Source: Ruminococcus sp.
GTDB taxonomy: Bacteria; Bacillota; Clostridia; Lachnospirales; Lachnospiraceae
Assembly (NCBI GenBank): GCA_013911065.1
Contig: JACERV010000001.1
Location: 62,001-126,000, forward strand
Direction of reading: 5' to 3'
Length of the DNA: 64,000 bases
The notes below the pieces were generated by a model. The model ran no database searches and was not told the origin of the DNA. It saw nothing but the letters and a program-made list of their open reading frames with translations. Positions within the stretch are counted from its first letter, which is position 1. Each line of letters starts with the position of its first letter. Shown piece after piece: positions 34,664 through 43,024 of this stretch. Both the position numbers and the translations under genes were made by a program.

Positions 34664-34905
34664 CAGAAGAAGGAATGTTTCGGTTAGTGGAAGATATAAT
34701 CAGAGAGGTAACCGGAGTGGAGAGACTGACTATGGATACAGATTTCGTAAAAGATCTGGCCTTGAATTCTATGGATGTGGCAAATCTGATTTGTGCATTT
34801 GAAGAAAGATTTGATGTGGAAATACCTATGAAAGATGTACGGAAGCTAGTGCAGGTGAAAGATATTATCCGGTATATGCAGGAAAACGGTGAAAATGGAT
34901 TCTAG
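34660..34905 (+). CDS. Acyl carrier protein of the NRPS operon
   Basis: An 81-residue carrier protein. The phosphopantetheine site is DLALNSMDV with Ser37 (the general ACP has DLGLDSLD), and the rest shows the expected acidic four-helix pattern. It overlaps the acyl-AMP ligase gene (ATGA), so the two are made together. It should carry the activated acyl group to the NRPS. No phosphopantetheinyl transferase was seen in the window, so activation must rely on one encoded elsewhere. Confidence 0.9.
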   Translation: MTEEGMFRLVEDIIREVTGVERLTMDTDFVKDLALNSMDVANLICAFEERFDVEIPMKDVRKLVQVKDIIRYMQENGENGF

Positions 34906-34924
34906 ATTGTATTACTGATGCTGT

Positions 34925-34952
34925 TTGTGGTATTATAAATAAAATATATAAT
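34925..34952 (+). promoter_or_regulatory. Possible pyr operon promoter
   Basis: TTGTGG (34925-34930) and TATAAT (34947-34952) are 16 bp apart, in the 75-bp gap between the ACP gene and pyrC. The leader would be only about 20 nt, which leaves no room for a PyrR attenuator. Confidence 0.4.
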
Positions 34953-34980
34953 GCTTTATTTAGAGGAAGGACAAGACCAT

Positions 34981-36258
34981 ATGAAATTATTGATTCAAAA
35001 TGGACATGTTTTGGACCCCTTAACGGGACTGGACGGCATTTGTGATGTGCTGGTAGAGGACAACAGGATACAAAACGTAGAAAAGAATCTTTCTGCAGCC
35101 GGCGACAGGGTAATTGATGCCTCTGGCTGTTATGTCATGCCGGGATTTATAGATATGCATGTACATTTGCGTGATCCCGGATTCACTTATAAAGAAACCC
35201 TGGAGACAGGAGGCAGAGCGGCTGCACACGGAGGAGTTACGACCATGTGTGCCATGCCGAACACGAAGCCGGTTACAGATACAAAAGAAATGGTAGAGGA
35301 ATTGCACAGAAGGGCAGAAACAGAATGCCCGGTACATGTGATTCAGCTTGGAGCCATTACAAAAGGGGAAGCCGGAGAGGAACTGGCAGATATACAAGGC
35401 ATGGCAGAAGCAGGCTGTCACGGGATAAGTGAGGACGGCAAGTCATTAATGAATGCTTCCCTGTACAGACAGGCGATGCGGATAGCAAAAGAAAGTGGTA
35501 TCTCCGTTTTCGCACATTGTGAGGATATCACTATGGTAGAAAACGGCGTGATGAATGCCGGCAGAAAGGCCGAAGAACTTGGAGTAAAGGGCATTACCAA
35601 CAGCGTCGAGGACGTGATTGCAGCGAGGGATATCCTGCTGGCAAAAGAGACAGGAGTCCGCCTGCATTTGTGCCACTGCTCCACTGCAGACAGCGTAAAG
35701 ATGATTGAGGCTGCGAAGAAGGCCGGGCTCCCGGTAACAGGAGAAGTATGCCCTCATCATTTTATTTTATCCGATGAAGATATCGAAGAAAATAATGGAC
35801 GGTATAAGATGAATCCGCCGCTCCGTTCCCAAAAAGATGTGGAGGCATTAAGAGAAGGGCTGAAGAACGGCATTATAGACGTCATAGCTACCGACCATGC
35901 GCCTCATTCCGTGGAGGAAAAAGATGTTCCCATGGAAAAAGCTGCTTTTGGAATTGTAGGACTGGAGACATCTGCATGTCTGACCTATACCGGATTGGTG
36001 GAGAAAGGTGTGCTCACCCCCATGCAGATGGCGGAAAAGATGAGCTACCATCCGTCCAGAATCCTGGGACTGGAAGACAAAGGATCCATATCACCTGGAA
36101 AAATAGCAGATCTGGTCATCTTTGATCCTGCCCCAGAATACAAAATTGATAAAAATACATTTCTGTCAAAAGGCAAAAATACACCTTTTGACGGCTACCC
36201 GGTGAAAGGGGAAGTGCGGTATACGATAGTAGACGGGAACGTTATTTTTGGGGACTGA
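34981..36258 (+). CDS. pyrC: Dihydroorotase
   Basis: A 425-residue zinc amidohydrolase that closes carbamoyl-aspartate to dihydroorotate, step three of pyrimidine synthesis. Metal ligands are visible in DMHVHLRDPG, the FAHCED and LHLCHCSTAD segments and ATDHAPHS. Class I (Bacillus-type) length. The start at 34981 has GAGGAAGGAC upstream; an in-frame ATG at 34951 falls at the -10 box. First gene of pyrC-F-K-D-E. Its stop codon lies inside a tandem GGGACTGACCCTTTTG repeat. Confidence 0.93.
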   Translation: MKLLIQNGHVLDPLTGLDGICDVLVEDNRIQNVEKNLSAAGDRVIDASGCYVMPGFIDMHVHLRDPGFTYKETLETGGRAAAHGGVTTMCAMPNTKPVTDTKEMVEELHRRAETECPVHVIQLGAITKGEAGEELADIQGMAEAGCHGISEDGKSLMNASLYRQAMRIAKESGISVFAHCEDITMVENGVMNAGRKAEELGVKGITNSVEDVIAARDILLAKETGVRLHLCHCSTADSVKMIEAAKKAGLPVTGEVCPHHFILSDEDIEENNGRYKMNPPLRSQKDVEALREGLKNGIIDVIATDHAPHSVEEKDVPMEKAAFGIVGLETSACLTYTGLVEKGVLTPMQMAEKMSYHPSRILGLEDKGSISPGKIADLVIFDPAPEYKIDKNTFLSKGKNTPFDGYPVKGEVRYTIVDGNVIFGD

Positions 36259-36286
36259 CCCTTTTGAAAAGGGACTGACCCTTTTG
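36251..36286 (+). repeat. Tandem GGGACTGACCCTTTTG repeat at the pyrC 3' end
   Basis: Two exact units (36251-36266 and 36271-36286) are separated by AAAA. The TGA stop of pyrC is read from the first unit. An inverse copy is found at 7584-7599. Confidence 0.7.
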
Positions 36287-36327
36287 CAGGTCGTTTTCAG
36301 AATATTCAGATAATTCAGGAGGCTTTT

Positions 36328-37254
36328 ATGATTCAAAAATTAATAGAAAAGATTAAAAAAACAAACGCTCCCATTGTTGTTGGATTGGACCCTATGATGG
36401 GATATATCCCGGAGCATGTCCAGAAGAAGGCTTTTGGAGAGTTCGGTGAGACTTTGGAGGGAGCTGCAGAGGCTATCTGGCAGTTTAATAAAGAGATTGT
36501 GGACAAGACTTATGATTTGATTCCTGCTGTGAAACCGCAGATTGCCATGTATGAGCAGTTTGGTGTGCCGGGACTGGCAGCTTTTAAAAAGACAGTGGAT
36601 TACTGCAAGGAAAAAGGCCTGGTTGTGATTGGAGATGTGAAGCGGGGAGATATTGGTTCTACTTCAGCGGCTTATGCGGTGGCGCATTTGGGTAAAGTAA
36701 AGGTAGGAAGCAAGGAATATGCTCCTTTTGATGAGGATTTTATGACAATTAATCCATATCTTGGCTCTGATGGTGTGAATCCGTTTTTGGATATCTGCAG
36801 AGAAGAGAAGAAGGGCTTGTTTATTCTGGTGAAGACTTCCAATCCTTCCAGCGGGGAGTTTCAGGACCAGTTGGTTGACGGAAGACCGCTTTATGAACTG
36901 GTGGGTGAGAAAGTTGCCCAGTGGGGTGAGCAGTGTATGGGAGATGATTACAGCTATGTAGGTGCTGTTGTAGGAGCTACATATCCTGAGATGGGAAAGA
37001 CACTCAGGAGAGTAATGCCTAAGTCCTACATCCTGGTTCCTGGTTATGGAGCCCAGGGCGGTCAGGGAAAAGACCTGGTACATTTCTTTAATGAGGATGG
37101 CCTGGGAGCAATTGTAAATTCTTCCAGAGGTATCATTGCGGCGTATAAGCAGGAGGCTTATGCCAGATATGGAGCTGAGAACTTCGGCGAGGCTTCCAGA
37201 GCAGCCGTGGAGGATATGGTTACAGATATAAGCCGGGCTCTGGCAGAAAGATAA
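36328..37254 (+). CDS. pyrF: Orotidine 5'-phosphate decarboxylase, group 2
   Basis: A 308-residue TIM-barrel enzyme that makes UMP from OMP. The active-site segment is DVKRGDIGSTSAAYA, and NPYLGSDGVNPF marks the long, mycobacterial-like group 2 family rather than the ~235-residue Bacillus type. The start follows CAGGAGGCTTTT. It is followed directly by pyrK, as usual in Lachnospiraceae pyr operons. Confidence 0.94.
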   Translation: MIQKLIEKIKKTNAPIVVGLDPMMGYIPEHVQKKAFGEFGETLEGAAEAIWQFNKEIVDKTYDLIPAVKPQIAMYEQFGVPGLAAFKKTVDYCKEKGLVVIGDVKRGDIGSTSAAYAVAHLGKVKVGSKEYAPFDEDFMTINPYLGSDGVNPFLDICREEKKGLFILVKTSNPSSGEFQDQLVDGRPLYELVGEKVAQWGEQCMGDDYSYVGAVVGATYPEMGKTLRRVMPKSYILVPGYGAQGGQGKDLVHFFNEDGLGAIVNSSRGIIAAYKQEAYARYGAENFGEASRAAVEDMVTDISRALAER

Positions 37255-37272
37255 GTGCAGGAGGAGAGGATG

Positions 37273-38055
37273 ATGTCTAACAAAGGAAAGGAATCTGCTG
37301 TTATCCTGTCTCAGGAGTGTATTGCCCCGGATATCTACAGTATGTGGATTCAGACAGAGAAGATTGCAGCCGAGGCAGTACCGGGACAGTTTATTTCTAT
37401 GTATACAAAGGATGGAAGCAAGCTGCTTCCCCGTCCCATTAGTTTATGTGAAGTAGAATGTCAAAAAGGACAGATTCGCGTTGTGTACCGGGTGACAGGT
37501 GCCGGGACAGGAACAGAGCAATTTTCCCGGATGAAGGCCGGGGATACTATAGATATATTAGGGCCATTGGGAAACGGTTTTCCATTGGATACGGCAAAAG
37601 GCAGCCGGGCAATGCTGATTGGCGGCGGAATCGGTGTGCCGCCGATGCTGGAGCTGGCGAAGCAATTGGATGGAGAGAAGACGCTGGTTATGGGGTACCG
37701 GGACGGCCAGTTTTTGAAAGAGGAGTTTGAACAGCAGGGCAGTCTTTTTATTGCCACAGAGGACGGCAGTGCCGGAACCAGAGGAAATGTGATGGATGCT
37801 ATCGCTGCAAATGAATTATCTGCGGATATCATTTATGCCTGCGGACCATCCCCTATGCTGCGGGCCATCAAGGAGTATGCGGAAGAAAAGAAGATTGTAT
37901 GCTATATATCCATGGAGGAGAAGATGGCATGCGGAATCGGCGCCTGTCTCGCCTGTGTATGCCAATCCAAAGAAGTGGACGGGCACAGTCATGTGCATAA
38001 TAAGCGTATCTGCAAGGACGGTCCCGTATTTTTATCTACGGAGGTGGAAATTTAA
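37273..38055 (+). CDS. pyrK: Dihydroorotate dehydrogenase electron transfer subunit
   Basis: A 260-residue flavoprotein that passes electrons from PyrD to NAD+. It shows an FAD-binding RPISLCEV segment, a glycine-rich NAD motif (IGGGIGVPP) and the C-terminal [2Fe-2S] cysteines in CGIGACLACVC and RICKDGPVF. The start at 37273 lies 8 nt after AGGAGG; the adjacent ATG at 37270 is also possible. The stop overlaps the pyrD start (TAATG). Confidence 0.93.
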   Translation: MSNKGKESAVILSQECIAPDIYSMWIQTEKIAAEAVPGQFISMYTKDGSKLLPRPISLCEVECQKGQIRVVYRVTGAGTGTEQFSRMKAGDTIDILGPLGNGFPLDTAKGSRAMLIGGGIGVPPMLELAKQLDGEKTLVMGYRDGQFLKEEFEQQGSLFIATEDGSAGTRGNVMDAIAANELSADIIYACGPSPMLRAIKEYAEEKKIVCYISMEEKMACGIGACLACVCQSKEVDGHSHVHNKRICKDGPVFLSTEVEI

Positions 38056-38957
38056 TGAATACAACAGTGAATCTGGCCGGCGTTGAATTGAAAAATCCGG
38101 TGATGACAGCCTCAGGTACATTCGGCTCCGGAGAGGAATATAGTGAGTTTGTAGATTTAAACCGATTGGGTGCAGTAGTGACAAAAGGCGTGGCAAATGT
38201 GCCATGGACAGGAAACCCCACCCCCAGAATTGCAGAGACTTATGGCGGAATGATGAATGCCATAGGGCTTCAGAATCCGGGAATGGAGGTGTTCTGTCGG
38301 CGTGACATTCCATTTTTAAAACAGTTTGACACCAGGATTATCGTAAACGTATGCGGAAAATCCACGGAGGATTATTGTGAGGTTGTAGAGCGCCTGGCAG
38401 ATGAGCCGGTGGATATGCTGGAAATCAATATTTCCTGCCCAAATGTAAAGGAGGGCGGCATTGCATTCGGACAGAATCCAAAAGCAGTAGAAGCCATTAC
38501 AAAAGAAATAAAACGGTATGCAAAGCAGCCTGTAATTATGAAACTGAGTCCCAATGTAACGGATATTACGGAAACAGCCAGGGCGGCGGAGGCAGGCGGC
38601 GCAGATGTACTGTCACTGATTAATACGCTGACCGGGATGAAGATTGATATTCACAGACAGACATTTGCACTGGCAAATAAAACGGGGGGCGTATCCGGTC
38701 CCGCAGTGAAGCCTATTGCTGTGCGCATGGTCTATCAGGTGGGACAGGCAGTGAAACTTCCAATTATAGGTATGGGAGGAATCTCATCCTATGAGGATGC
38801 CATTGAATTCATTCTGGCAGGAGCAACTGCAGTGTCTGTTGGCACAGCCAATTTCTATAACCCTGCAGCTACAGTAGAAATTGCAGACGGAATTGAGAGA
38901 TATATGGAAAAATATCATTTTGAAAATATCAGAGATATGGTTGGAATTGTAAATTAA
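38055..38957 (+). CDS. pyrD: Dihydroorotate dehydrogenase, class 1B catalytic subunit
   Basis: A 300-residue FMN enzyme oxidising dihydroorotate to orotate. Family segments include TASGTFGSG, PRIAETYGGMMNAIGLQNPG and the active-site cysteine in INISCPNVKEGG. The class 1B assignment follows from the adjacent pyrK, with which it forms the heterotetramer. Start overlaps the pyrK stop by one base. Confidence 0.95.
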   Translation: MNTTVNLAGVELKNPVMTASGTFGSGEEYSEFVDLNRLGAVVTKGVANVPWTGNPTPRIAETYGGMMNAIGLQNPGMEVFCRRDIPFLKQFDTRIIVNVCGKSTEDYCEVVERLADEPVDMLEINISCPNVKEGGIAFGQNPKAVEAITKEIKRYAKQPVIMKLSPNVTDITETARAAEAGGADVLSLINTLTGMKIDIHRQTFALANKTGGVSGPAVKPIAVRMVYQVGQAVKLPIIGMGGISSYEDAIEFILAGATAVSVGTANFYNPAATVEIADGIERYMEKYHFENIRDMVGIVN

Positions 38958-38980
38958 GTACGCATTAAGGGAGGATGTTT

Positions 38981-39658
38981 ATGGAACAATATAAACAAGA
39001 GTTTATTGAATTTATGATTGACTGTGAGGTTTTGAAGTTTGGAGACTTCGTTACAAAAAGTGGGAGAAACACTCCGTTTTTTGTAAATACGGGGTTTTAC
39101 CGCACAGGGACCCAGCTTCGAAAGCTGGGAGAATACTATGCAAAGGCAATCGAGCAGAAGTTCGGATTTGATTTTGACGTTTTATTCGGACCTGCCTATA
39201 AAGGAATCCCCCTTACAGTGGCTGCTACTATGGCAATCAGTGAATTCTATGGAAAAGATATCAGATACTGCTCTAATAGAAAAGAAGTAAAAGACCATGG
39301 GGATACAGGAATCCTTTTGGGAAGCCCGATTCAGGATGGTGACAGGATTGTTATTATTGAGGATGTAACTACAGCGGGAACTTCCATCTCGGAGACACTG
39401 CCGATTATTCAGGCACAGGGAGAGGTGTCTCCTGTGGGACTTGTAGTTTCTGTTGACCGCATGGAGCGGGGCCAGGGAAGCAAGAGTGCACTGGATGAAA
39501 TACAGGAAACTTATGGCCTGGTGACAACTGCAATTGTTACGATGGCAGAGGTAGTAGAGCATCTGCACAATAAACCTTACAAAGGAAAAATCATAATTGA
39601 CGATGCACTAAAGGGAGCAATTGATGCATACTACGAACAATATGGGGTAGGCCGATAG
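38981..39658 (+). CDS. pyrE: Orotate phosphoribosyltransferase
   Basis: A 225-residue enzyme joining orotate and PRPP to give OMP. The PRPP loop is RIVIIEDVTTAGTS. The start at 38981 is 6 nt after GGGAGG; an ATG at 38975 overlaps the ribosome site. The last codons and stop (from 39650) are formed by a repeat, GGCCGATAGTGATT plus GCGAGGT, which also ends the aminopeptidase gene at 42851. Confidence 0.94.
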   Translation: MEQYKQEFIEFMIDCEVLKFGDFVTKSGRNTPFFVNTGFYRTGTQLRKLGEYYAKAIEQKFGFDFDVLFGPAYKGIPLTVAATMAISEFYGKDIRYCSNRKEVKDHGDTGILLGSPIQDGDRIVIIEDVTTAGTSISETLPIIQAQGEVSPVGLVVSVDRMERGQGSKSALDEIQETYGLVTTAIVTMAEVVEHLHNKPYKGKIIIDDALKGAIDAYYEQYGVGR

Positions 39659-39720
39659 TGATTGGCGAGGTATCCCACGAGCTTAGCGACATGTCGTTGG
39701 TTAGCAATCGTATTTTGGTT
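39650..39720 (+). repeat. CGAGCTTAGC-family intergenic repeat, first cluster
   Basis: It begins with GGCCGATAGTGATT inside pyrE and continues with GCGAGGT and CACGAGCTTAGCGAC (39676-39690), then TTAGCAATCG and TTGCTTAGCAAGG echoes. The first 22 bp match 42836-42857 except for one base. Confidence 0.6.
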
Positions 39721-39782
39721 GCTTAGCAAGGACGGTACCCTTGGGGTAAAAGAACTTCATTAAATCAGGAGGTAATAATAAT

Positions 39783-39932
39783 ATGGAAAGAGCGTATAAA
39801 ACCATGCAGACAGCGGGGGCCGGCAGTATTGCCCTGGGAATTATCATGATTGTGACAGGGATAACAGCAGGGATTATTACAGTAGTCAATGGGGCACGCC
39901 TGCTGAAACATAAAAATGAGATTACGTTTTAA
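39783..39932 (+). CDS. Small membrane protein, 49 residues
   Basis: An ATG with AGGAGGTAATAAT upstream opens a 49-codon frame. The protein has an amphipathic start (MERAYKTMQTAGAG), one long hydrophobic helix at about residues 15-37 (IALGIIMIVTGITAGIITVV) and a basic tail (ARLLKHKNEITF), i.e. a single-pass membrane peptide. It precedes the VanZ gene by 17 bp. No function can be assigned. Confidence 0.7.
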   Translation: MERAYKTMQTAGAGSIALGIIMIVTGITAGIITVVNGARLLKHKNEITF

Positions 39933-39949
39933 ATAAGGGGTAAAAAATT

Positions 39950-40426
39950 TTGAATCAGAAACAAGTAAAAAGATTTCGTATCCTGGGGAGAGTTCTGTTT
40001 GTCCTCTACATGTTCTTTCTCCTGTATTTTCTGATTTTTTCAGATTGGTATGGAAGAACCGATATTTCGAGAGAATACCGGTATAATTTGGTACTTTTTA
40101 AAGAGATAAAACGATTCATTGAATACCGGGAAGAATTAGGGGCCTTCGCGGTATTTACTAATTTGTTCGGTAATATTTTAATATTTATGCCCTATGGTTT
40201 CTTTATTTCTATGGCGAGCAGGAGCAGAGGTTTTTTTATGACCTTGTTTTACAGTTTTGGCCTGAGCTTATGTGTGGAAACATTCCAGATACTTACAAGG
40301 GTAGGAAGTTTTGATGTAGATGATCTTCTGCTGAACACGCTGGGAGGAGTGCTGGGGTATATTTCGTTCTTAATTTGCAATGGGATAAGGAGAAAACATT
40401 ATGGGTACGGAAAAAAGAGACGCTAA
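39950..40426 (+). CDS. VanZ-family membrane protein
   Basis: A 158-residue protein with four to five membrane helices. VanZ features are LFGNILIFMPYGFF and the FQILTRVGSFDVDDLLLNTLGGVLGY segment. VanZ itself raises teicoplanin resistance by an unknown mechanism; most homologues are uncharacterised. It starts with TTG after AAGGGG, and its end overlaps the next gene by 26 bp. Confidence 0.82.
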   Translation: MNQKQVKRFRILGRVLFVLYMFFLLYFLIFSDWYGRTDISREYRYNLVLFKEIKRFIEYREELGAFAVFTNLFGNILIFMPYGFFISMASRSRGFFMTLFYSFGLSLCVETFQILTRVGSFDVDDLLLNTLGGVLGYISFLICNGIRRKHYGYGKKRR

Positions 40427-40769
40427 GAGCAGGCAAAAGGATAAGGTACAGAAAAAAGGATCCCGGAAGTACGGACAGGCAAAGTTAAAGCATTCCCGTA
40501 TGGGGATATATTCTTGTGTCTATGCGGCGATTTCGTTTGCAATCCTTCTTACCTGTATTCTGATTGCATTTGTTATGCATGGAAATACTTTCGGACTTGT
40601 GGGAGGTGTTGGAATCCTCTCTATTGTATTGGCAGTGATTGGAATCCGGGCTTCTATAAAAGGAATGCGGGAGAGAGAAAAGCGTTACATTACCTGTAAA
40701 GCGGGGCTGGCAGGTAATATTGTGATTCTGTTGGGTTTGATATTGATATTTTTAGGAGGGCTTTTGTAA
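40401..40769 (+). CDS. Small membrane protein with basic N-terminus (DUF6142-like)
   Basis: A 122-residue protein. Residues 1-34 are very basic and polar (KRDAKSRQKDKVQKKGSRK), followed by three hydrophobic helices (about 36-58, 64-84 and 101-121). It resembles the DUF6142 proteins of Lachnospiraceae as I recall them. It starts inside the VanZ gene and ends directly before the aminopeptidase gene, so the three are probably translationally linked. The function is unknown. Confidence 0.72.
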   Translation: MGTEKRDAKSRQKDKVQKKGSRKYGQAKLKHSRMGIYSCVYAAISFAILLTCILIAFVMHGNTFGLVGGVGILSIVLAVIGIRASIKGMREREKRYITCKAGLAGNIVILLGLILIFLGGLL

Positions 40770-42851
40770 ATGGGATGGAAGGAATGGCAGACAGAGAAAA
40801 ATGAACAATGCAGGGAAAGACATGAGCTTGCAATAGAAAGAATAAGGCTGATTGCTGCAGAGGAGGCTGTAGGCGCAGCCTTTTGTCCATTTTTTCGAAA
40901 AACAGCAGAATTCTTACTTCTGCTTGAGACTATGCGCGGGAAAGTAGAGGGCGGTGAATGGGAAACATTTACCCTGGAAGAGATGCAGGAACTGAATCAA
41001 GACCTGTATGCAGATATTTTAGGCGTGGGGTATGAGACCAGTTACGCAAATCCTTCTTATGCAGTAAAAATGCTGGGACAGGAATATGGGCAGCTGCTGG
41101 GCCTGCTTTATGCAGAGATGAGAGGGGGCATCCCCTATGCATTTGAGAACCGGGTGGATTATCTCACTATTTTAGGTGAGCTGTTCATTGAAATTTATAA
41201 CTGCTTTGAAGCGGAGGAAACACCAGAGTACAAAGCCCTCAAGAATATTGTGTATTGGTATGCAAGCGATTACTGTGACGTCTTTTTAGAAGCCAGGGTC
41301 GAAGAACAGGTAAATCCTGAGTATTCTTTTGCGGCGGATATTATTAAAGGTATGGATTTAGATGATGACAGATATCTTTACCGTTTCGGAGAATACATTA
41401 CAGAAAATGAACTGGGTACAGCCAGGCACCTGAGAAGTCTGCCTGAAGAAACCATTCAGAAAATGGCAGATGTATATACTGAAGGGTACCGCATAGGTTT
41501 CATCAACACCGGAAAGGACTTATCAAAGAAGTCTGTTGTAAATATCCGCTATTGTCTCGGATTTGAAAAGGTGGTAAAGCTTGCCATAGAGAATTTTGAA
41601 AAAATGGGGTTAAAGCCTGTTATTTTCCGGGCGGCGTCCAGTGTTATTACAAAGAAAGAACAGATAAAAGTCGGATATTACGGGGCTATCCCAAATAAAC
41701 AATACGAATATGACCATAGATCAGACCAGGCCATGTTTATGGATAAACGTTACATTGAGCGTAAGCTGGATGTTTTAAAGAATGTATATGAAAAAAATAA
41801 GGAGCTGGCAGCACAATTTGCAGGTCCCGCAGTGATAGAGATTTTTGGAGAAAAGCCTTTTTCACCGGAGGTAAAGCCCGAGGCGGCATCCTATACAGAG
41901 GCACAGCGCTCCCTGTCTTTGCTTTATGACAGCAGGTCCGGGCAGATTACGAACCAGTATATCAAAGGGGAGGAGCGGAGCTTTACGATTGTTGCCTACC
42001 CGGTACCTGAAATTGGCAGTGAATATCCGGAAATTTTTGATGAAGTAATTCGCATTAACACACTGGATTATAAGCTTTATGAAAAAGTACAGCAGACCAT
42101 GATTGACGTTCTGGATCAGGGAGAATATGTGCACATTGTCGGAAAAGGCGGAAATCAGACGGATTTGAAAGTACAGCTGCACCATCTGGAAAACCCGGAA
42201 AAGGAAACTATTTTCGAAAACTGCGTTGCCGACGTAAATATCCCGGTTGGTGAAGTGTTTACATCACCGGTATTGGAAGGTACGCAGGGCACACTTCATG
42301 TCAGCAAAGTGTATCTATATGAGCTCCAATATAAAAACCTGAAAATTGACTTTCAGGATGGAATGATTATAGATTATACATGTACCAACTTCGAGAATGA
42401 AGAGGATAATAAAAAATATATCTATGAAAATATACTCCACAACCACAAAACTCTGCCTTTGGGAGAGTTTGCAATCGGAACAAACACGACAGCTTATGTG
42501 GTGGCGAAAAAGTATGGAATCGAAGATAAAATGCCCATTCTGATTGCGGAGAAGATGGGGCCTCACTTTGCCGTTGGCGATACCTGTTATAGCTGGAGCG
42601 AGGATGTCCGCACCTATAACCAGAATGGAAAAGAAATCGTAGCAAAAGAAAATACTGTATCAGCCCTCAGGAGAGAGGATACTGCCAAAGCATACTTCCA
42701 TTGCCATACAGATATAACCATACCTTATGAAGAGTTAGAAGAAATAAGTGTAGTGACAAAAGAAGGCAAAAAGATTATACTATTGAAAGACGGAAGGTTT
42801 GCGCTTAAAGGAACAGAAGCCCTTAATGAGCCACTGGCCGATAGTGATTAG
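40770..42851 (+). CDS. M29-like aminopeptidase with N-terminal extension
   Basis: A 693-residue protein. The C-terminal ~370 residues carry M29 (PepS/aminopeptidase T) features: EYVHIVGKGGNQTDLKVQL, GEVFTSPVLEGTQGTLHVSK and later EFAIGTNTTAY and GPHFAVGDTCY with metal-binding Glu and His. The first ~320 residues are an extension not present in the 410-residue classical enzymes and are of unknown role. It should remove N-terminal residues from peptides in the cytoplasm. The final residues (LADSD) and the stop come from the GGCCGATAGTGATT repeat. Confidence 0.8.
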   Translation: MGWKEWQTEKNEQCRERHELAIERIRLIAAEEAVGAAFCPFFRKTAEFLLLLETMRGKVEGGEWETFTLEEMQELNQDLYADILGVGYETSYANPSYAVKMLGQEYGQLLGLLYAEMRGGIPYAFENRVDYLTILGELFIEIYNCFEAEETPEYKALKNIVYWYASDYCDVFLEARVEEQVNPEYSFAADIIKGMDLDDDRYLYRFGEYITENELGTARHLRSLPEETIQKMADVYTEGYRIGFINTGKDLSKKSVVNIRYCLGFEKVVKLAIENFEKMGLKPVIFRAASSVITKKEQIKVGYYGAIPNKQYEYDHRSDQAMFMDKRYIERKLDVLKNVYEKNKELAAQFAGPAVIEIFGEKPFSPEVKPEAASYTEAQRSLSLLYDSRSGQITNQYIKGEERSFTIVAYPVPEIGSEYPEIFDEVIRINTLDYKLYEKVQQTMIDVLDQGEYVHIVGKGGNQTDLKVQLHHLENPEKETIFENCVADVNIPVGEVFTSPVLEGTQGTLHVSKVYLYELQYKNLKIDFQDGMIIDYTCTNFENEEDNKKYIYENILHNHKTLPLGEFAIGTNTTAYVVAKKYGIEDKMPILIAEKMGPHFAVGDTCYSWSEDVRTYNQNGKEIVAKENTVSALRREDTAKAYFHCHTDITIPYEELEEISVVTKEGKKIILLKDGRFALKGTEALNEPLADSD

Positions 42852-43001
42852 CGAGGTTCTTTCGAGCTTAGCACGTAGGCCGTTCTTTGAGCTTAGCGAA
42901 ACATTGAACACTTGACGAGGTTTTCCACGAGTCTAGTGAGAAAGTTCACCCTTGTGGTGTGTATTGTCGAGCTTAGCGAAAAGAACTTCCTTAGACAATA
43001 C
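42836..43001 (+). repeat. CGAGCTTAGC-family intergenic repeat, second cluster
   Basis: Units are CGAGCTTAGC (42863), TGAGCTTAGCGAA (42888), the diverged CGAGTCTAGTGAG (42928) and CGAGCTTAGCGAA (42968). The last is enclosed by a perfect 8-bp stem GTATTGTC/GACAATAC (42961-42968, 42994-43001). The cluster fills the gap before purE; I saw no riboswitch in it. Confidence 0.65.
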
Positions 43002-43024
43002 GTATACTTGGAAGGAGACAGGAT

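Noticed and set aside
34906-34980. PyrR-dependent attenuator before pyrC
   Set aside because: The gap is only 75 bp and contains no stem-loop with T-run or PyrR-binding loop.
42852-43024. Purine riboswitch or other riboswitch in front of purE
   Set aside because: None of the conserved purine-aptamer segments are visible; the gap is filled by CGAGCTTAGC repeats.
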